A DNA stretch of 64,000 nucleotides, from contig BCLD01000010.1 in the NCBI GenBank assembly GCA_001600875.1, positions 705,373 to 769,372 on the forward strand. Reading direction: 5' to 3'. The position numbers and the translations under genes are program-made. Shown piece after piece: positions 60,731-64,000 of the stretch (positions are counted from its first letter, which is position 1; every line of letters begins with the position of its first letter). Below the pieces are notes generated by a model, which saw only the letters and a program-made list of their open reading frames with translations, searched no databases and was not told where the DNA came from. The stretch is from Solicoccozyma terricola. Lineage: Eukaryota; Basidiomycota; Tremellomycetes; Filobasidiales; Piskurozymaceae.

Positions 60731-62616
60731 TTACAAACGCCGTCGTGGGGCAACCTCCTTCATCAATTTCTCCCTTACTCGTGTCATCTCACGTAAATCC
60801 TCACGATCCACACCGGTCCTCGCACCGCTCGGCAAAGACACCAACCTTCCAATCAACTCCACAACATCATGTCGCAGCTTGTTCTCCCAGAATATGTCGT
60901 CGTCGCTCTTCTCAGTTTGACCAGAGGTAGCATCTTGATACGCCTTCCAGGCCTTTCGCATCGATGATATCCTACCAGAGTTGATCGAAGTTCGCACCAA
61001 CATGCCCAACACTTGAGCAGACGGTCGAAGACCTCGTTTCTCAGCAGCCGCGATCACCTCCTCTGCTGCATCAGCATCACCCCTTCCAACAACCCCACGG
61101 AGGACCTGGACATAGCTCTCCAAAGTCCATCGCTTATCAGCGGCAAGCACCTCGAGACACCGCTTAATATCACCCTCGACAGCAAACGCAGAGAGGATAG
61201 CATTCAACGCTTCGATTCGAAGTGTGGATGCCAGTTCCTTGTTTTCCAGAATTTGCTCCGCGATATGAGCCGCAACATTGGATCTACCAGCCGCCAAGCA
61301 GAGTTTCAATCCCGTTTCCGCGGCTCGTTCGTCCAGCTTGAGTGTGGGAAGATCACGTACGCCGGTGAGTGATGATTGTCCCGGTAACGAAAGTCCATAG
61401 AGAGAACGAAGTAGATCGATGCCTTTCTGTTGTATCGCCTTGTCACCTAGTATAAAACATCGCATAGCAGCTATTGCAACTGCCGAGTCAATCTGGTCCT
61501 TGTCCTCCCTGATCATCCGATCCCAAATCATCCCTGCTTCGGCGCCCGCCGTTTCTCTATCGCCCAATAACCCGCCAAACATGACAGAATACGTCCAGGC
61601 ATCCGGTTTGACTCCATTACCCATAATCTCGAAAACCCTCTTCATCTCCTCGACCTTGCCGAAATGTGCAAGACAGGAAAGATACGCGTTCGTGATCGAT
61701 GGGTTGGCCGTCTGGGTCTCCGAGGGGTGGTTGGCACCGGTCACTTGCTCGACGCCATCTTCGGAACCGGAAAGAGTTGATAGATAACGTTGAGATTGAT
61801 CGAACAAGATGGTAGCACGTCCCACCGTACGTTCACTCGTCTCGCGGGATCGAGAATAATGGGAAAGCATGATGGTGTATGTCCGGGAGGAAGGGGTAAT
61901 GCCGGTTTTCTTCATCTGTCAAGGTTTCGAAGCAAGGGAACAGGGTCAGCTTTCCCAACGCTCCTTTTTCTCCACCCATTTCCCCCGCCCGCCCGCACAC
62001 GCACATCGTTGTAAGTCTTCCACATCCTCGCGTACATCCTCCCTTTCCCATACGCCTGGAGAAGCAAGTTCCAAGCGACGACGTTGACACTCGACTTTGG
62101 CGCACTTTTGATCACGCTCTCTGCCGCCTCAATGTCCACCGCCGAGAGATTAGGCCGAGATAGATATTTCTTCAGCTTTGTGGCGGTCAGGTAAGGATCA
62201 GAGCCAGCAGTGAATGGAGGTTGGGTCGGCTTGACAAGAGGAGGATCGACGGTTGCGGTTCGTCCGTCTGAAGATTTGATCCATGATTGACGTGGTCCTC
62301 GTGCCGGCCGATTCGAGAAGTTGGTAGAAGGGGTGGATGGTCGCCACGGCTGCTTGGGCTGCACGACGGTCCGCTGAGACTGATTGCTCCTCCTTTGTAC
62401 ATCTCTGCCATCGCTACGATTATCGGTCCTGGCAAACGACCTAGATTGCAATGCAGACGACGGCAACCCTGCATGGAAAGACCTCGTCCTGCATCTGCTA
62501 AATCGAAGCCAGCTTGCGTGATGCGATTGCGGCAAGACCGGTCGGAGCTGACATGATGTATGTCTGCCTGGGAAGGTCCCCAGCCATCCTACTACCCTTC
62601 TTGACGTCGACTCCAT
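60731..62616 (-). CDS. Pentatricopeptide repeat (PPR) protein, probably mitochondrial
   Basis: Second PPR gene of the window. Exons (minus) 62616-62005 and 61915-60731 give 598 residues. The Arg/Ser-rich N terminus (RFSRCRTRSFHAGLPSSALQ) suits a mitochondrial presequence, followed by a basic disordered stretch. Helical repeats include NVVAWNLLLQAYGKGRMYAR, MKKTGITPSSRTYTIMLSHY, PSITNAYLSCLAHFGKVEEM, PDAWTYSVMFGGLLGDRETA and WTLESYVQVLRGVVGRGDAD, with the typical Y/W-x-x-ML core. The intron falls between repeats, in phase 0. The target RNA is unknown. It converges with PDX1, 120 bp between stops. Confidence 0.85.
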
Positions 62617-62880
62617 GGATGATGATGTTGCTGACCTTGGACGATGGATGTTGCATGAAATCACAGTCAGTTCCAAAAAAATATTCCTGGACCACGTGGC
62701 GGTGGCGGTGGCGGTGGCGGTGGCGAATAATTTTTCAATTTCATCGACATATATGATGGATGGTATGGTTATGGTAAGGTATGGTATACCCTCGGTAAAG
62801 GGTAAGGCAAAGGGGTTACAGCTCCAGATTCGCCAACGCGGGAACCCCGGTTCATACACTCCGATGCTCCCACCCACTGT
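62617..62880. promoter_or_regulatory. Promoter side of the second PPR gene, with GGTGGC repeat
   Basis: Contains five tandem GGTGGC units (62695-62725) and a GGTATGGTTATGGTAAGG-type repeat near 62764-62790. The adjacent MFS gene ends at 62881. A role in transcription is inferred from position only. Confidence 0.45.
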
Positions 62881-64000
62881 CTATAACGCCGCCTGTCCTG
62901 CAGTCTCCAATGGAAGACCAAGAGCGAGAAGACCCGCAGCCAAGAATATTCCAGCGCTAGTCAGAGCAATTGCCAAAAGCCGTCAACGGAGAACGTCCCT
63001 TTCACACGGAACAACGTTCACTTACGAGACATAGACAGGGGCAAAGACAGTGCTAGATCCGTACAGCTTGATGATTGGTGAGATCATTCCAAACTGTGAC
63101 AAGGTGTTGTTTCTCTCAGTTGAGCACCGCCTTGAAAGTAGCGACGATCTATAGAACGTACCAGTCGGTTTGCTGCAGAGCACAAAGCGTCTCCAGTTCC
63201 TCTGTCCGCGCTTGAGAACACCTCAGGAGTATCTGAATGAGGCGGGGAGTTTTAGTGTCGCTGCACAAACCTAACCCAACCCAACTGCCAGCAACGCGGC
63301 TCACATCCATCTGAGGGTGTTTTCGCGACGAGTCAGCGACTTGGTATACGCGACAAGACTCGAGTTCACTCACACAACACGGCGTACATCGCATTTTGCT
63401 ATAGGATGCGGTGACCAAGTTAGGCTATGCACCACACGTGAGCAGTGAACAATACCCACAACAAAGGCTACCAAGCAATTCCACACAAGAATGGTGTTGC
63501 TAACAGTTGAAAGTCTTAGCAGCGTACACAGATGCTCAGTGCTTTCGTGTACTCTTCTCACTTGGTTTTAGCGGTCGTGAAAGCAAATAAAAAGACGGAC
63601 GTAGTAATGGTGAAGAGAGCTTGGATCAGGACAGACACGAAGCCGTCAGCAAAAAGTATGCAATACCCACCGCAGCTTACTCACCCAGAGCTCCTCTTCG
63701 GCCAGAGATGAAACCCCACTTGCCAGCAACTCGCCATTCAATCAAAATGGCACCAAGAATAGAGCCGGGAACACCACAAGCTGGAGAAATGGCAGGGATC
63801 AGGAATAGTCTCTGGCTTTTTGCCCAAGAAGACCGAACTCACCGGCTTGGATTGCGCTGGAAAATTGAGTAGAGACATTGGATCAGGTCCTCGAGTAAGT
63901 ATAAAGAAACCCCGATTCTGAAATGTTCCAACCATGAAACCCACTAGTCGCTATAAGCCGTATCAATCGACTGACCACCGATCTATGAGACGAATGTGTC
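62881..64000 (-). CDS. MFS transporter, C-terminal part (runs off the window)
   Basis: Major facilitator superfamily permease; only the last ~161 residues are in the window. Exons (minus) 63982-63945, 63856-63843 (14 nt), 63780-63685, 63619-63562, 63499-63460, 63398-63374 (25 nt), 63232-63162, 63093-63026 and 62956-62881. The reading is DYAIQAACGVPGSILGAILI, then EWRVAGKWGFISGRRGAL, FTITTSVFLFAFTTAKTN, NTILVWNCLVAFVQNAMYAV, LYTPEVFSSADRGTGDALCS, AANRLFGMISPIIKLYGSST and VYVSAGIFLAAGLLALGLP. The PEVFSSADRGTG block with a preceding G-R-R motif is the late-domain signature of the sugar/organic-ion MFS group. Nine very short exons in 1.1 kb is extreme even for this genome. The substrate cannot be told. 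The acceptor at 63983 is the first visible; upstream exons lie outside the window. Confidence 0.85.

Overview
The window is a gene-dense, intron-rich fungal nuclear segment. Almost every gene is broken by short introns (mostly 50-80 nt, GTRAGT-like donors, CTNA-type branch points, CAG/TAG acceptors). The gene complement (sterol glucosyltransferase ATG26, ALG10, two Mediator subunits, Pdx1, PPR proteins, DHX35-type helicase, Git3/cAR-like GPCR) and this intron style fit a basidiomycete, most likely a tremellomycete of the Cryptococcus/Kwoniella kind. No prokaryotic operon, rRNA, tRNA or CRISPR array was seen. Bases 1-401 are an assembly gap. All gene models were built by reading splice sites by eye; in every multi-exon model the phases close exactly.

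Layout. 0.4-12 kb: MED6 (+), a TMEM242-like mitochondrial protein (-), a BSP-family metallopeptidase (+), ALG10 (-) and ATG26 (+). 12-19 kb: a seven-helix membrane protein with a long disordered tail (+), the rRNA-processing factor EFG1 (-) and a GPCR with a long third loop (-). 19-24 kb: a glucose-6-phosphate dehydrogenase (-) whose catalytic lysine is replaced by glutamate, and an unknown secreted protein (-) whose upstream region carries a 70-bp direct repeat. 24-31 kb: an F-box-like protein (+), a TMA23-like G-patch protein (-) and a Ser-rich single-pass membrane protein (+). 31-45 kb: a metabolic stretch with an aldehyde dehydrogenase (-) divergent from an acetoacetate-decarboxylase-like protein (+), a small membrane protein (-), a LigB/DODA extradiol dioxygenase (+), a PPR protein (-), a 492-bp terminal-inverted-repeat element, a threonine aldolase (+) and a GH78 alpha-L-rhamnosidase-like enzyme (-). 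45-47 kb has no confident gene, only a possible decayed MAPEG-like fragment. 47-64 kb: DHX35-like DEAH helicase (+), a six-finger CCCH protein (+), an ALKBH1-like dioxygenase (+), MED27 (-), PDX1 (+), a second PPR protein (-) and the 3' end of an MFS transporter (-).

Functionally most genes are housekeeping: transcription (MED6, MED27), splicing and ribosome biogenesis (DHX35, EFG1, TMA23), mitochondrial function (TMEM242-like, two PPR proteins, PDX1), ER glycosylation (ALG10) and sterol glycoside synthesis (ATG26). The 31-45 kb stretch is the most accessory-looking and may hold small-molecule or plant-polymer catabolism genes. The features most worth a second look are extreme micro-exons and GC-AG introns, a perfect 123-bp duplication around a micro-exon in the ALKBH1-like gene, the TIR element, the altered G6PD active site, and recurrent long G/C homopolymers, many of them inside introns.
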